Part shown: piece by piece, positions 9,254 through 20,565 of the stretch | How the letters are laid out: each line of letters opens with the position of its first letter | Numbering within the stretch: the first letter of the stretch is position 1 | Source of the DNA: Verpa conica | Lineage: Eukaryota > Ascomycota > Pezizomycetes > Pezizales > Morchellaceae | Length of the DNA: 64,000 nt | Direction of reading: 5' to 3' | NCBI GenBank assembly: GCA_033030425.1 | Contig: JAUFSD010000014.1 | Coordinates: 1,467,649 to 1,531,648 of the forward strand | Position numbers and translations under genes: made by a program | The notes under the pieces: model-generated | Told to the model about the DNA's origin: nothing | What the model saw: only the letters and a program-made list of their open reading frames with translations | Database searches by the model: none

Positions 9254-9868
9254 ATGTCGGCCCCCGAGAGCGTCCCACAATGGAAGCAGCGAGTGATGCA
9301 CTCCTCTCAGTCTGCTATTGATATCATCAACAAGCAAGCTGCCGACCCTGGAGTGCCTATCGCCCCTCGTGCATTCTTCAGCTTTGGAAAGCCCGATCCC
9401 AAGCCTGCGCCTACGCCTTCATCTTCTGATTCTATTCCTGAGAAGCAACAACAGCAACTGAAAGAATTCTGCCGCATTGCTCTCGGTGACCAAAAGAAGG
9501 CAGTCGTCGACTTTTCCAAACAGCTACGTGAGGCGATAGTTAGCTCCGCTGGCAAAGAAAGTATACGGAAAACGGCTAAGGCTGCTTACGAAGACATCAA
9601 AACGAAAATTACAAATATTATCGACAAACAGACAGATTCTGCGATTGATTATATCGGGAAAATCCCCGAAGACCAGCAGGAAGCAGCGGCAGATTACTGG
9701 GGTGACCTATCCGAGCGTGTCTATGCAACTTTTGCTTTAGCAATGGAATGTATTACATCTACTATAACACGGGTTATAGAGTTGAATATCCAGATTTGTT
9801 CGGTGGACGCAAGGATGAACAGCGAACTAGAGCGGACATTTGAGAGCGCAGCTTGGATGCTGAAGTAG
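9254..9868 (+). CDS. Small protein with helical C-terminus, LPEDQQDAAADLWG family paralogue, 204 aa
   Basis: The frame is open upstream to 9191, but the ATG at 9254 (MSAPESVPQWKQRVMHSS) is chosen because the upstream extension is not protein-like. After a Pro/Ser-rich linker (about 35-60) comes a region rich in Lys/Glu/Ala. Next are IIDKQTDSAIDYIGKIPED and QQEAAADYWGDL, which match the minus-strand neighbour at 6697 (IIDQNNEKIINMINNLPED, QQDAAADLWGTI). The C-terminal helices (FALAMECITSTITRVIEL) are less hydrophobic and end sooner. The pair probably arose by duplication and has diverged strongly. The family is not recognised, and function is unknown. Confidence 0.65.
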   Translation: MSAPESVPQWKQRVMHSSQSAIDIINKQAADPGVPIAPRAFFSFGKPDPKPAPTPSSSDSIPEKQQQQLKEFCRIALGDQKKAVVDFSKQLREAIVSSAGKESIRKTAKAAYEDIKTKITNIIDKQTDSAIDYIGKIPEDQQEAAADYWGDLSERVYATFALAMECITSTITRVIELNIQICSVDARMNSELERTFESAAWMLK

Positions 9869-10407
9869 TTTCTTTTATTTCAGAACTTGATTACCTGTTT
9901 GTATTTGAGATTTTGACAACGGAAAATGAAATTGGGAGGGGTTTTCGAGGGTGGAATGCATTTTTCTAAGTAGCAGAATGCTATGAGCACAGGCCCGTCT
10001 ATATTGAGTTCAATTAAACAGTGATAATGTCGCAGTCACCACCGGACATCTAAAACTATAGTAGAACCTAATTAGATTCTTCTTTAAATCCCTCAGCCGA
10101 GCTTCGATGTACAGTTACACATATCATAATTCCACTTCTCTAGATCTCTTCTGGGGCCTTAAAATACTTGAAATTGAATTTTGTATCTCTGAAACACCTC
10201 TAAAAGCGCTGGGGTGGAAATTTGGTAGGATGGAATTATGATAGGTATTACTGTATTGAAGTCCGGATAATCGGAACACAAAATTATGTCACTTAATGGC
10301 TCGTACGAAGATCGTGAGAATAAATGGTAGTAGTGAGCGCATTGTTTGGGAAAAAAAGCCATGATAGCGATGTCTCATAGCGCCACTCTGCCGAGGTGGG
10401 TTGAGTA
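9869..10407. other. Intergenic, no gene recognised
   Basis: Only short frames without protein-like composition are seen. It ends at the TA target of the MITE at 10408. Confidence 0.45.
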
Positions 10408-10586
10408 CCGCATTAACAGGGGAGAACGAGAATTGCACTTTGGGATCTAAGAAGTGTGACTGGAAGATCTTACTGGTATCCGCGTCTTCGCCACTTTCTG
10501 CTAGACGGGGAAGAAATTTTATTCGGTTTTCTTTACCTCTTATTTCAACCACGAAGTGTAATTCTCGTTCTCCCCAGTTAATGCGG
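10408..10586. mobile_element. MITE, 179 bp, TIR CCGCATTAAC..., TA target
   Basis: Inverted repeats of about 33 bp (CCGCATTAACaGGGGAGAAC and onward at the left, its complement at the right) are flanked by TA at 10406-10407 and 10587-10588. The interior is noncoding. It is a different family from the other MITEs in the window. Confidence 0.8.
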
Positions 10587-12138
10587 TAGACCTCCTACCA
10601 CTCTACAGGCGCGCCAAACACATCACCCAATGGAGTTACTTACCTATTGAGGCCCGCTACTAGTGATCCCGACAGATCAGTGTGTTGGGTTGTTTATCTT
10701 TGGCCAAAGATAATCTCTCCACGGATCAATGGCACCGCTATTGGAGATAGGCGGCTAACCCCATCCCGTACTAGTACTTGGTGGCGGAGTGAACACGCAC
10801 CCTGCATATGGCGTATCCCTTAGTGGGGACAGTGAGCTTGTCAGGTATACTGGCTTATTCTCGGTTCTTCACGTATTGTCCACAGTTTGGACCACAATAC
10901 CGGCCCGTTGGCGCAGTTCCCCAATGTCTGACAGCCGTCTATTGCGAGCTCTCTTAGCACCACGTGGATTGCCAAACATATGTGCACTTATGCTTACTCC
11001 CGTCTGCTAATATTGGTGTAAGCCCCCAGCAGTACAGTTAGGACCTTCTCCCCGTTACTCGCATATGCCGTGGGCAATATAATCTGCCAAAACTGGGCAT
11101 TATTTATTGATCCCGTACATGGGCTGAATCCTATGCATTCCTTGGCGTTTTAACTGTTAGTTGATTATGGCCCAACACCGATTCTTGCACTTGCACTTGC
11201 ACTTGAAATACTAGCGATGTCAGAAGTGCATGCCCAGTGCAGTTTGTGGACCCATAAAAACAGGTCTGTCTCCCAACGGATTTAATCTTTGGTGGGGTCT
11301 CAAACACGTTGCAGATCGTGTGGGGTAAATGCCGCGGTGAAACCAAACAGATCGCCAGAATCTGCGCCACCTCGTCTGCGCTATGGAAGGATAAGGTTAG
11401 GGTTCATGTAGCCCTCCTATCGGAAGGAACATATGCCGTCCCCACACTTTTACTAGAGGCGACCCCCGCCATGGGCGCGGTCGTCCGGTCATGATCATTG
11501 CCCATTGCCCCGGTGCCATTTGGGGGGGTCGCATGCCCTGAACGAAGGGCCATAATCATGATCAGTACCAAATAAACTGTCCCGCCAGAGGGCCTCAGAG
11601 CTGGCCCTAATTGACTGGCCCTGGGCGGGGGGCCACGCCCGCCCCCCTACACCCGTGACTGCTGCGCATCCCTGTCCCAAGTCTAGAACCAGAACCCAGT
11701 ATAGTAAACTTGAGAATTTGTTATACTCCGTACTCTAGGCATATCTTTATACTGTGCTAGGTTCTTTTAGATCATCGGGAGTACTGTTCCAGGTGCCAGT
11801 GCACGGTCCTGTACTGGGTTAGGGTTTACTCGATTGGGGAGCTGATCTATTGGCTGAGCCGGCTGGCCAACCAGAAACCCGCTAGGCCTTGCACCCCATA
11901 ACCCTTTCACTTCGTTCAGGGCATTTCACTTCGTTCAGGGCGCACGGCGGACACGAGAAGTGAGACATGAGGACTAAATTGCTTCGGAATATTCTGTCAC
12001 CTCATACCCTTGTTTTTCTGAGGGAATATCCTTTCAGAGCCGCTTAGCCGTTTCTAATACACAATTTTAAGTTACAGACACAGAACCAACAACTTCCCAT
12101 CTTGCCCTATCTCATTCTAAGTAGGTATTCCTCCTCCG
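10587..12138. other. Repeat graveyard without a gene
   Basis: It holds a diverged partial copy of the hairpin element found at 20.57 kb (10664-10730, with GTTTATCTTTGG and AGATAATCTCTCCAC), a triplicated CTTGCA tract near 11186, and a segment at 11491-11548 whose reverse complement recurs at 56567-56615. A 19-bp tandem duplication containing CTTCGTTCAGGGC lies at 11905-11942. No coding sequence is supported. Confidence 0.45.
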
Positions 12139-13027
12139 CTAGTTATTTGCCTTAACTCCCCCAGAAGCCTCAGGCTCCGGTGTCCATAGAATATCACTCG
12201 AAACCTCCGCTTTTTGAGCCATGTCGCGGTACTGGTGCAGTGCCCAGATTGAAAGCAGCTCTTCAAGCTGTGGCAGCCCTTGCGCCGTTAGGAAAGCATT
12301 GACTGATGTTATCTGCAGTTTGTTACGCTCAAGGTCCATCATGTTCGGGGACGGCACGACCTCGTCGGATTGATCCGGCGACGGGCCTTTCGCGGCAGTA
12401 ACTCTTCGGTAGACATCTGTCTCGTAGTCTACAGCTACATCTAGGTTCTCTACAGCCTTCATATGCTCGTCACTAGGCTGGCCTCTGAACATGAAAGGCG
12501 GCTTAACCCATTCCCAGACGCTCTTGACCTTTATCTCCCACCTTAAGCGGTCGACAAAATTCTGGCAGTTCTCGAGAAGAATGTTGTAGATAGGGTTCCT
12601 CTTGATAATCTCCTTTGCTATTCACATAAAAGAAAAAAGAAGAAAAATCAGCCCTTGATAGTTTTTAGAGAAGCTTTTATACGTACCTTTCTCTAGAATC
12701 TCTTCATCGGTGAGTTCGGTATCGAGCCAGGGCCCAAACCGAGTGAAGAGACTCAGTTTTGCTGTAAGGATATTGCTCTTTCTACATACTGATAGAGTGT
12801 TTCTGGGGGTGAGGAATGTATCTCCGGTGATAGGAAAGATCTCGAAAAGGATTTCCGCAGGCTCGCCAACCTATTCCGTTAGGGAAACAGTAGAGGGGAA
12901 ATAGTTTATGGGAACTTACCACTAGCGCCCAGTGGTTCATTGGGACAAAGTCGATGAACACTGTGCCTCCATCTTTGTTTTCTGATCCAAGGGGCCTGGA
13001 ATAGCATGACATCTTTCGAGCTGGCAT
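12139..13027 (-). CDS. LRAT/NlpC-P60-like protein, three exons, about 256 aa
   Basis: The exons on the minus strand are 13027-12920, 12870-12687 and 12617-12139. The introns have GTAAGT...TAG and GTACGT...TAG ends, and the joined frame is a whole number of codons (771 nt). The start MPARKMSCYSRP is the first plausible ATG, but an upstream one is possible. The protein has a His in NHWALV (residue 32) and a Cys in NCQNF (residue 115). This His...Cys order with an N-C-x-x-F context is the hallmark of the circularly permuted papain-like fold (LRAT, PPPDE, NlpC/P60-like), which acts as acyltransferase, phospholipase or protease. No signal peptide or membrane segment is seen. The C-terminal 120 residues are polar and unassigned. 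The family call rests on two short motifs. Confidence 0.6.
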
Positions 13028-13510
13028 AGCTGAGTAGGAATTGCGGAAATTGGAAGCGTGGCAATTGTGGTCTTTGTCTCTACAAATTGTACTATACGTA
13101 CCAGTGAGGAAATCCCTTAACACTTACAAGAACCGCAATATATCTATGAAAAACTCAAAGAATTATAACGCCCCCCTTCCCTCCTCTTTCCAGGCCTTCG
13201 GGGTTTGAGCACTCCGAGCACATCTGTAGTACATAGTATTCTTCTACCTACCAAGTATATGCAAAGGGGTGTTTAATCGTCGCTGTTAACTGCAAATTAT
13301 TCTGCATGTTTCTCCCTGTGTAGGTCCTGAAACCATGCGGTCTGCGATAAGAGGCCTAATCTCATGATCATAGCCTCTACCCAGCAAGTACCGGTGTTAT
13401 CGTACAGACCCATAAGCTCAATTAGTCTGTATAGAAAAGCCACCAAAGTCAGAACGCGTCAGCTGGGGGTGTCGGTACCGCGAATAGGCTTTTCAGCTCT
13501 TCGTTAAGTA
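13028..13510. other. Intergenic upstream region of the LRAT-like gene
   Basis: It probably contains the promoter of the minus-strand gene. No other gene or repeat is recognised before the MITE at 13511. Confidence 0.45.
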
Positions 13511-13911
13511 TTGTCGGGTAGCAAAAATACCCGTACATTTGCGCAATGGCATGGCAACGCAAAGCAGTCAACACAAATAAGCGAAAATTAACAGCAAAAG
13601 CATGGAATAAATGCCAGGTAAAAAAATCAAAAATAACTGAATATACATTAACACTTGTTTTAAAAAAGGCTAGTCCTAATGGTTATCTAGGCTCTCTAGA
13701 TCATAGGTTGTATTAAAGTACCCAAAACTCCAGATTTTATCATTTCCCAAGAATGAATGATTCTTTAATTTCATCACCTCAGGCCTATAGTTTTATCTGA
13801 TACCATTTGGTCATTTTTTAGCTGTTGTTTTGGATCAGTTGTGTTGTCATATTGTAAAGTGGGTTGGTTGTGTTGCTACGCAAATGTCCGGGTATTTTTG
13901 CTACCCGACAA
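13511..13911. mobile_element. MITE, 401 bp, TIR TTGTCGGGTAGCAAAAATAC, TA target
   Basis: Inverted repeats of 33 bp with one mismatch are flanked by TA at 13509-13510 and 13912-13913. The first 23 bases share the pattern TTGTmGGGkrrCAAAAATAC followed by CCG with the element at 5973, so both are probably moved by the same transposase group. The interior is A/T rich and noncoding. Confidence 0.85.
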
Positions 13912-14439
13912 TATATCTAATTCACTATCCAGCTAGCTTCCGGACTCAACAGCATGATAACGCCCAAAAACGTATGCTCCGGTGGCCAGTGTAATACACA
14001 TACAATGCCTATGTGGCAACTCACAGTAGTAAATTGAGCCAGTAAAATAACTCTGTCTGCATATGTTAAAAATGTAGTAGTAGTTTTTACTATTGTTCAT
14101 TTCTAGAAAACCGCTACGGAGATATTAAGGCCATGGCCTAATATAACTACAGGATCATGAGTGTTAATTCCCAAGTCCTATTCCTAAGACCCCAAGCATT
14201 AACCGGTGCTGATCAAAGCAAGTGTCCGTTGCGATTTGGGCTACATAAGTGGATTACCCAAGATAGAGGTGGAATAGTAACTCGCCGTGGGTCTTTGTAG
14301 GCGTTGAAGTAACGCCGGGCACTCCGAGATCTGCTATCGGTGTTTAATTCTGTAAGCGAGATTGTGTCTTAGACTACAAGGGGGACTGGGCCAATAGCGC
14401 CCAGCCTGACAGCTGCAGAACGTGTCTTTTCCCCCTTTA

Positions 14440-14553
14440 CAGTCTCCGGCAGAATTATTGCGAAAAGAGGGGTTAGCGAACAAAGGGACATCAAATACCA
14501 ATCAGACCTGAGTCCTAAGTGGCGTATTTTTGCATTAATTCTACCGGAGACTG
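14440..14553. mobile_element. CAGTCTCCGG MITE, copy 1 (114 bp), TA target
   Basis: It has inverted repeats CAGTCTCCGGcAGAATTAtT and complement, flanked by TA. The interior contains GGGGTTAGCGAACAAAG, shared with copies at 14795 and 57262. Noncoding. Confidence 0.8.
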
Positions 14554-14750
14554 TATTGCCACCACGACTAGTTCTGCCCAAGCCACCAACCCGGAAACCT
14601 CCGACTCTCTACAAAGCATCAACGAGGAGCTTGCCTGTACCCGAAAAAGCAACACTATACCAGTAAGGTAGCTTTGCTAGCCGTGCAATTTATGCAAAGC
14701 TCTGGCAATAACTGTCCGGAGTATAGAGCTCTGCGTGCAGTTAGTCGAGT

Positions 14751-15020
14751 ACTCGTAAACCGCTGACGTTTTTGGGGCGGGCTGATATTACATACAGTCT
14801 CCGGCAAGAAAGATCGAGAAACCAGGGTTAGTGAGCAGGGGCCCTACAGCCAGTACAATTGCTAGAATCCTTGCCACAATACTGAAAAGCCAATAGAAAC
14901 CCTAAATTCGAATCTCACGTTTCTCGATCTTTGTTGCCGGAAGCTGTACCATATAATATAGACTTGGCACATTTTTGTATGGTATGCAGTCTATTCTACA
15001 AACGTCAGCGATTTACGAGT
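14751..15020. mobile_element. Foldback-type element, carrying a nested MITE
   Basis: Its 21-bp ends read ACTCGTAAACCGCTGACGTTT as an inverted repeat with one mismatch. Just inside the right end is a run matching the hairpin element at 16332 (TTTTGTATGGTATGC and beyond), so it belongs to the same family. The 152-bp CAGTCTCCGG MITE at 14795 is inserted in it, so it is older than that insertion. Confidence 0.7.
14795..14946. mobile_element. CAGTCTCCGG MITE, copy 2 (152 bp), nested
   Basis: The inverted repeats begin CAGTCTCCGGcaAGAAAGAT and pair with the right end, with TA on both sides. Length equals that of the copy at 20292, which also shares the AAAGATCGAGAAA inner part of the TIR. The interior has GGGTTAGTGAGCAGG, related to copy 1. 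Confidence 0.8.
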
Positions 15021-16331
15021 AATGGCCGATGCATGTAGATTTTGAGCTACAAGCTAGTACTACAGTGGCTCTAGGCTAAGTCATCGATCTACACTGAAAA
15101 ATTAAACGAAAAAGATAATCATGAGAAGGGTGAAAATCCTGTCTTTGTCTTTTGTTTCCCCCCCAATCTTGGATACACCCCGTAATTCTATGTTTTTCTT
15201 GTACTCTTTCTTGCGGGATATAAGTCGGCATTGGATTATCAATGGATATGGGCGCATAAACAGTAAAACAAGATAGTATAATCTGAAGTAACAAGATATA
15301 AATACAAGAAAATACGTAAGATCGAAAAAGCGCGTTGTACAGCCTCTAGCAAACGGGGTACAAAAACAAGTTCCAGAAATGCTTCCTCGCTGAGGACTAT
15401 GACTGTATTTTTTAGCTAACATAATACTACCTATTTTTATATACTGCAGGAAGTTGTATGTGTGTACATATGTTGTTAAGTGTAGCTGAGCATTGATCTT
15501 ACAAGCGATGCAACCCCTCTATAAGGTTACACTAAACTACAAACACTACCTAGAGCTCTTGGGGAGCTCCATGAATATAATGGTATTTTTACGGTGGTTG
15601 CGATAGTGCAGTAGTAGTCGTTTGGAGATGCTCGTATATAAAATATGATTGTTGCATAGATATTTCGCCAAATTTGGCAAGGCACAATATATATCATTCG
15701 CCTGTTCCGGCTGCTCTACGGCAAGGGATTTAATGGTGAGCTCAGTAGCGAGCAGCCAATCCTTCAAAACATGTGGTAACACAGGCTTGGCCCACCGCGA
15801 TCGGCTTCTGTCGTTTGTTCTGGTAGTCGACCAGTGACCTAATCGTGATGAAACAGGGACAAGGGTCGCTATATCTCTGCTGGAAACCCTAACCCCATGT
15901 ATGTTCGTGTCTACGTTGATCAATTTGATCTACCCAACAGGAGGAAATCCTGAGTTAATTTTCTAGACCTGCATACGGCGACGTAGGAAGCTAACTATAC
16001 TCAATGATCACCTTTGTATATATCCTCTATAGTACCGGAGTTTCTAGTTCCAGATCCGTACCTTCAAGTGGATCTTGATCCCACCCATGCCGAAACCTCA
16101 CCCGGGGGACTCAGCTAATCGGTGTTCCCCGAATGCGGTAACTAGGAGCGCCATGTCTTTCCTACGAGGCCACTTTTGTAAACCTGTGCTGCTGGTCAAT
16201 TCGAGCATCTATTCCTCGGCAGAAGCGCAAAATCCAGCCTTAGATTCGAGGAAAAACAACCCATAAGGCGCATTACACCTTGCAGATACAATGTGAAAGT
16301 AGGCAAGACATGGAAATGCTCGAAGATAACG
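15021..16331. other. Intergenic; one doubtful 125-codon frame
   Basis: A minus-strand frame at 15546-15923 has a fairly protein-like composition, but it has no recognised motif, no supported start context and no neighbours that explain it. It may be a gene remnant. Nothing else in this stretch is supported. Confidence 0.35.
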
Positions 16332-16462
16332 AGTACTCGTATTCTCATGACGTTTGTAGAATGGACTGCTATTGCATACCATACAAAACTGCGCCAAGCC
16401 TACGATTTTGTATGGTATGCAATAGTAGTCCATTCTACAAACGTCATGAGATTACAAGTACT
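16332..16462. mobile_element. Foldback element with 59-bp arms
   Basis: It is a near-perfect hairpin: the arm from AGTACTCGTATTCTCATGAC through GCATACCATACAAAA pairs with its complement after a spacer of about 13 bases. The same sequence blocks occur at 14751-15020, in part at 16459-16702, and as a fragment near 21485-21535. Confidence 0.75.
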
Positions 16463-16702
16463 TGTGGTCTCATGACGTTTTGGGAATCGACTGGGTCTGC
16501 ATATGGGTGCATATTGCTGCATGAGTGGGAATCCAGTAGATACCGCTAGAATAACACAACAAACCGTCTTGGCTATTAGAATTACAACGCAAAGACAAAA
16601 GGGATTCCCCTGAACCTCTTAAACTCTCAGGGCTAGGGATACTTAGGCCATATGAATCTATATACAGACCCAATTCTCAAAACATCATGAGATTACGAGT
16701 AG
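16459..16702. mobile_element. Second, diverged foldback element
   Basis: Arms of about 40 bases (TACTTGTGGTCTCATGACGT...GGGTCTG, pairing with CAGACCC...TACGAGTA) surround an unrelated interior. It abuts the hairpin at 16332 and shares its CTCATGACGTTT core, so it is probably a related family member. Confidence 0.6.
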
Positions 16703-17017
16703 ACGGCAAAACGTGATGGGATATCTGCCAGGGGATGCTTGAATACCAACAATCGCTTATTTATGTCATACAAAGCAAAGAAGTCTTGGAAATAACATCG
16801 GTAACATCAGCACTAGTACAAATCTGCTTCCCTGCCCTACCACTGCACCTCCAGAACCAATGATCGGAGGTCCACTATTCACTCCCACAAATCAAACAAG
16901 AAAAGAAAAATATCCCTCAAGAACTCCTGTCGGTCTGTTAGGAATGAATAATTTCAGGTAAAGGTCAGTTGGGAGGTTACCATCAGAAATGAGCCTAACT
17001 TAGTCTCATGGGTAGAC

Positions 17018-19128
17018 TTAGAGTGAGGTTCGTACTGTGAGTTCCCCAGTAGCCCAGTCATCGTGCAACGTGCTCACCGTGCTCTGTGGTTTGATATTGT
17101 TGATGATTTCTTGTGTCTTATCATCAATTACGGCCAGATCATCCGGGAGGATCCCCGGCAAGCCGCCACTGGATCCCATCTGGAATTTTGGAATCTCAAG
17201 GGCCCCAAACGAGGTTGGTTTAATAGTGGCAAATACTTTGAAAACATTGTCAGCCGTTTTCAGCCCATTTGGTACTGACAACCGGATCTGCAAATCGCGT
17301 GTGTTTCCAGCGTCAACCATCTCGTAACTCGAGCTCTTTGGGTAGATCTGCGAAACCTCCCAAGAGGGCCCAAAGTCGAAGATTGTGATCATTAGTGGTA
17401 GGTGTAGGAGATTTCTAAACCGAATTGTGACTCCCTCTCTTGCGGTTGCCTCGACTATACCATTTGTTGTTTCTGGGGTTGACACCAAGTATTAGCATAA
17501 TGACAGTATAGGAATAGCAGTATGTTCTTACCCTTGCCCAGTACACAAAATTCAAATTTTCCCTTTAAAAATGTCGGACTAGGGTTCTTCAAATCTCGGA
17601 CCGCGCGAACTTGTGCGAGATGCATTACACACTTGAGGATCGCCTCTGGGTCCCCCGAAGGTGCGAGGTTAGGGAACGGCTTTTGTTCCGCATCCAACAC
17701 CTCGTATTCCGCACGATTATTCACAGTGATGTAGTAGTCTGCAGAGCCTTCTTCACCGTCTTGAAATAGGGCCAACGGGGCGACACTGTTTTGGACAATC
17801 TGTGGATAGATCTGCCGAAGTTTATCTAGCATATCTTTCTGAGGTATGTCTTGTGAGATGTTTGCGGAGTGTTGATACTTTATACGTGTCTTTGTATCTG
17901 TAGGTTTCCTCATGAGAACCGCCTGAGCACCATTGTCCCAGACCGGAACGGGGTTTCCAATGATATAGGCCTCTGATGTAACCGGAGAAACATCTGTCAC
18001 CACAACTTTCGCTAGACGGTCTCCGGTACCGTTCCAGTTCCATGGGTAAACCAGATACTCCGCTCCCAAGCACACGCCATGTGCAGCACCACCGTTTAGT
18101 CTCACCATACTATGCTTATCCTTATAACTAAAGGGTCTTGTAGCATCAATTGAGGGCATATACTGAGCGGCGCTTTCTTGACTTAAGAAGTAACGGCTTC
18201 CATTGCCTGAGAGTATTGGTTCTTGGTCTCCGACATTTTGCTTGTACAGATCTCGTAGGTATTCGATTTTACGCTGGATATCGTCGTTAATCCTCCGGTA
18301 TAACATTTTATGCGTAAGACCCTGACCCCCGGATTGAAGTGCATTCAATAGTGACCATGTCAAGAGCCCTGTCGGGGCATTGGCCTTACCAATGGGGGCT
18401 TCTAGTGCGGATTGGTCTGCGCGGCAGGCAGCGAGTAGCTCGAACCCGTACGGCTCCAACATCCAGTTTTGCTTCACCATGCCTTCCTGGGGTTTCTGTT
18501 TCCCCCAGGCTCTAGACAACGCCGCGTGGGGTACATCGAGCTTTTCTGTGGAAATGTCTTCATCATTAACGTTGGTTAATCCACGCGAAATAAGTTTCTT
18601 TTTCGTGTCACGCACGGCACCAGCTGAATGGCAACTATCGAGTACAACGGTCAGGACCACCTCCTTGTCCACCAATTGCTGAAGAAAGTAGGCCATCTCA
18701 ACATCTCTCAGGAAGCGACCATTGGTGCGGCAGTCGGTTGGGACAATTGATTCGTCATAAGCATTCATGCCTTTCAACTCCTTATATAGTGTCCGGGCCC
18801 GGAAGCCATGTCCGGAATAATGAAAGTATACCAAGTCTCCGGGTGAGGCTTTCTTGGTGACGGTTTTCAGCGCATTCACGATGTTGTCGTATGTTGGCCA
18901 CTGTTCTTCTGGTTCCGTCGGTACCGGGTCACCCTCGTTGGGGGATCTGGAGGCAGTGAGCTTGATGATGTGGTCTTCGACAAACCCTTGCTCCCCAAGG
19001 AGATATTCCTCGACGATAAGGATGTCCCCGACGCAGCCTGTAAGGTGGTCGGTCTCCAGTCCATCTATGTAGCAGTTGATTCCGATAAGGACTGCCCATT
19101 TCTGTGGTGTACTGTTTTCGTTCGCCAT
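17018..19128 (-). CDS. Caspase-like (peptidase C14) protein, two exons, 683 aa
   Basis: The exons on the minus strand are 19128-17532 and 17472-17018, with a 59-bp GTAAGA...CAG intron. The spliced length is exactly 684 codons. The start MANENSTPQKW is the ATG directly before the caspase fold. An N-terminal p20-like domain (about 10-300) carries the catalytic dyad: His107 in YFHYSGHG and Cys166 in LDSCHS. A central region (about 330-460, GAAHGVCLGAEYLVY) and a C-terminal beta-rich region (about 530-660, with FRNLLHLPLMITIFDFGPSW) follow. This three-part layout fits large fungal caspase-like proteins. Metacaspase-type enzymes cleave after Arg/Lys and are linked to cell death and protein quality control. 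Both catalytic residues are intact, so activity is plausible. There is no signal peptide; it is likely cytosolic. Confidence 0.85.
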
Positions 19129-20136
19129 GTTTGAAAGTTCTGGAAATAAAACTTTAAAGTGGTGTTGGTTATGTGGGTGTTTCTGTAGGTTTCTTGGGGT
19201 TTTTGGTATTTCAATAACATGAATATACCTGTATTTATAAATCGGTCTCAGCAGAGCACCTGATACAATCACAGGCTATTTGGGGTGGGCTGTGTAATTT
19301 CATGATACTCTTGGTGAAGCAAAAATGTGGATAATACGAAAACCTACAATATTGCCGGTGTGCATGAAGATCTAGACCCCTCTCAACGAAAGTCAAATAA
19401 CGTACGTAAGGATATTACGAGTAAAGTGGCAAAAAACGCCTGAGGTGAGACATTGGATTTTAAAAATCCTTGGTGAAAAGAACCCCGCATCACGGAGTCT
19501 CCGGAGTGATCTAGAGCAATTATCATTCAGCTAAGAGTCTTTCTATTCCTGTGTTAGGTAAAGCATACTTGCAGCTTGATAACGATTGTGGGTCAACTAT
19601 ATCCACATACCGATGCATGTGAGTGCATAGGAATATTATTTGATGTGACATCTAGTGAACCGTTTCGGAATATGGAAATGATGCTCCCTAGATACCTTGA
19701 GTTGGGGTTCAAAAAGGTCTAAACGCCGGAGATAACTGTATTCATTCTTGATTTATTGAGGCTCTCAGTATTGGGAATAAGAAATAGTTGTCTATGTACG
19801 CTGTTATGGTTTATTGTATGCTATAGCTTATTCAAGGCTTTAAGTTCTAGAATATTTTTCAGAGCCCGGCTTGTTTATACATAGCTAGCTAGTTATTGGG
19901 ATATGCGTAGTTCCGGTAACCCTGTATCTAATGGGAGTGGCAAAGAAAGTTCAAGTTTCTGCAGCTCCTCTATTCCTTGTTGAGGTCATTTTCCTTTCTT
20001 GCCGACCTTTGCTTCTAGGACTTAAACGATCACCCTAGATCATCATAGATATCTCAAGGTTGGAGGCAACTACCGTATGAGAGAGCCTAGGGGGAGTAAG
20101 TGGTCGGATTGATAATAGAATGAATTTCATTACAGT
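19129..20136. other. Intergenic upstream of the caspase-like gene
   Basis: The first few hundred bases should carry the caspase-like gene's promoter. No gene, LINE or clear inverted repeat is recognised in the rest. Confidence 0.4.
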
Positions 20137-20276
20137 CAGTCACGAGTACCGTCTTGCAACGGACAGGGATTATATCAAGTGTTTTATAAGCAAGAAGAAA
20201 GAGCCAAGCTAAGATACTTTACTACCTATTGGCTCCAAACCCCTTTGTTCGTTGCCAGACGGTACTCCTCACGACC
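20137..20276. mobile_element. MITE-like inverted-repeat element, about 140 bp
   Basis: Ends containing GAGTACCGTCTkGCAACGrAC are inverted with a few mismatches and a small gap. No clean target duplication is seen, so the edges are approximate. Confidence 0.55.
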
Positions 20277-20291
20277 GGGTGAGCGACTGTA

Positions 20292-20443
20292 CAGCCTCCG
20301 GTAGAAAAGATCGAGAAAGTAAAACCTTAGATTCGGGGCCTTGATTGGCCTTTCGCGTTCTCGGCGAATATTCTAGCAATAGTAATTGGCCCAAGAACCC
20401 TTGTCGGCTACCCTTGTTTCTCGATATTTTCTACCAGAGGCTG
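20292..20443. mobile_element. CAGTCTCCGG MITE, copy 3 (152 bp), TA target
   Basis: The inverted repeats start CAGCCTCCGGTAGAAAAGAT and pair with CTACCAGAGGCTG at the right. TA flanks both ends. It has the same length and inner TIR as the copy at 14795. Confidence 0.8.
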
Positions 20444-20565
20444 TACTATCTATCTAGTTGCCGCTAATGCTGTTGCAAAGTGAGGCAGACCGGACTTCAC
20501 CGTTTTGGAATTGACAGCATTGGCGAGTCTAGTGTTACCATTGAAGGGCGTATTTAGGAACTAGA

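Noticed and set aside
15546..15923. A 125-codon minus-strand gene
   Set aside because: No motif, splice sites or context support it; listed only as doubtful in the intergenic entry.
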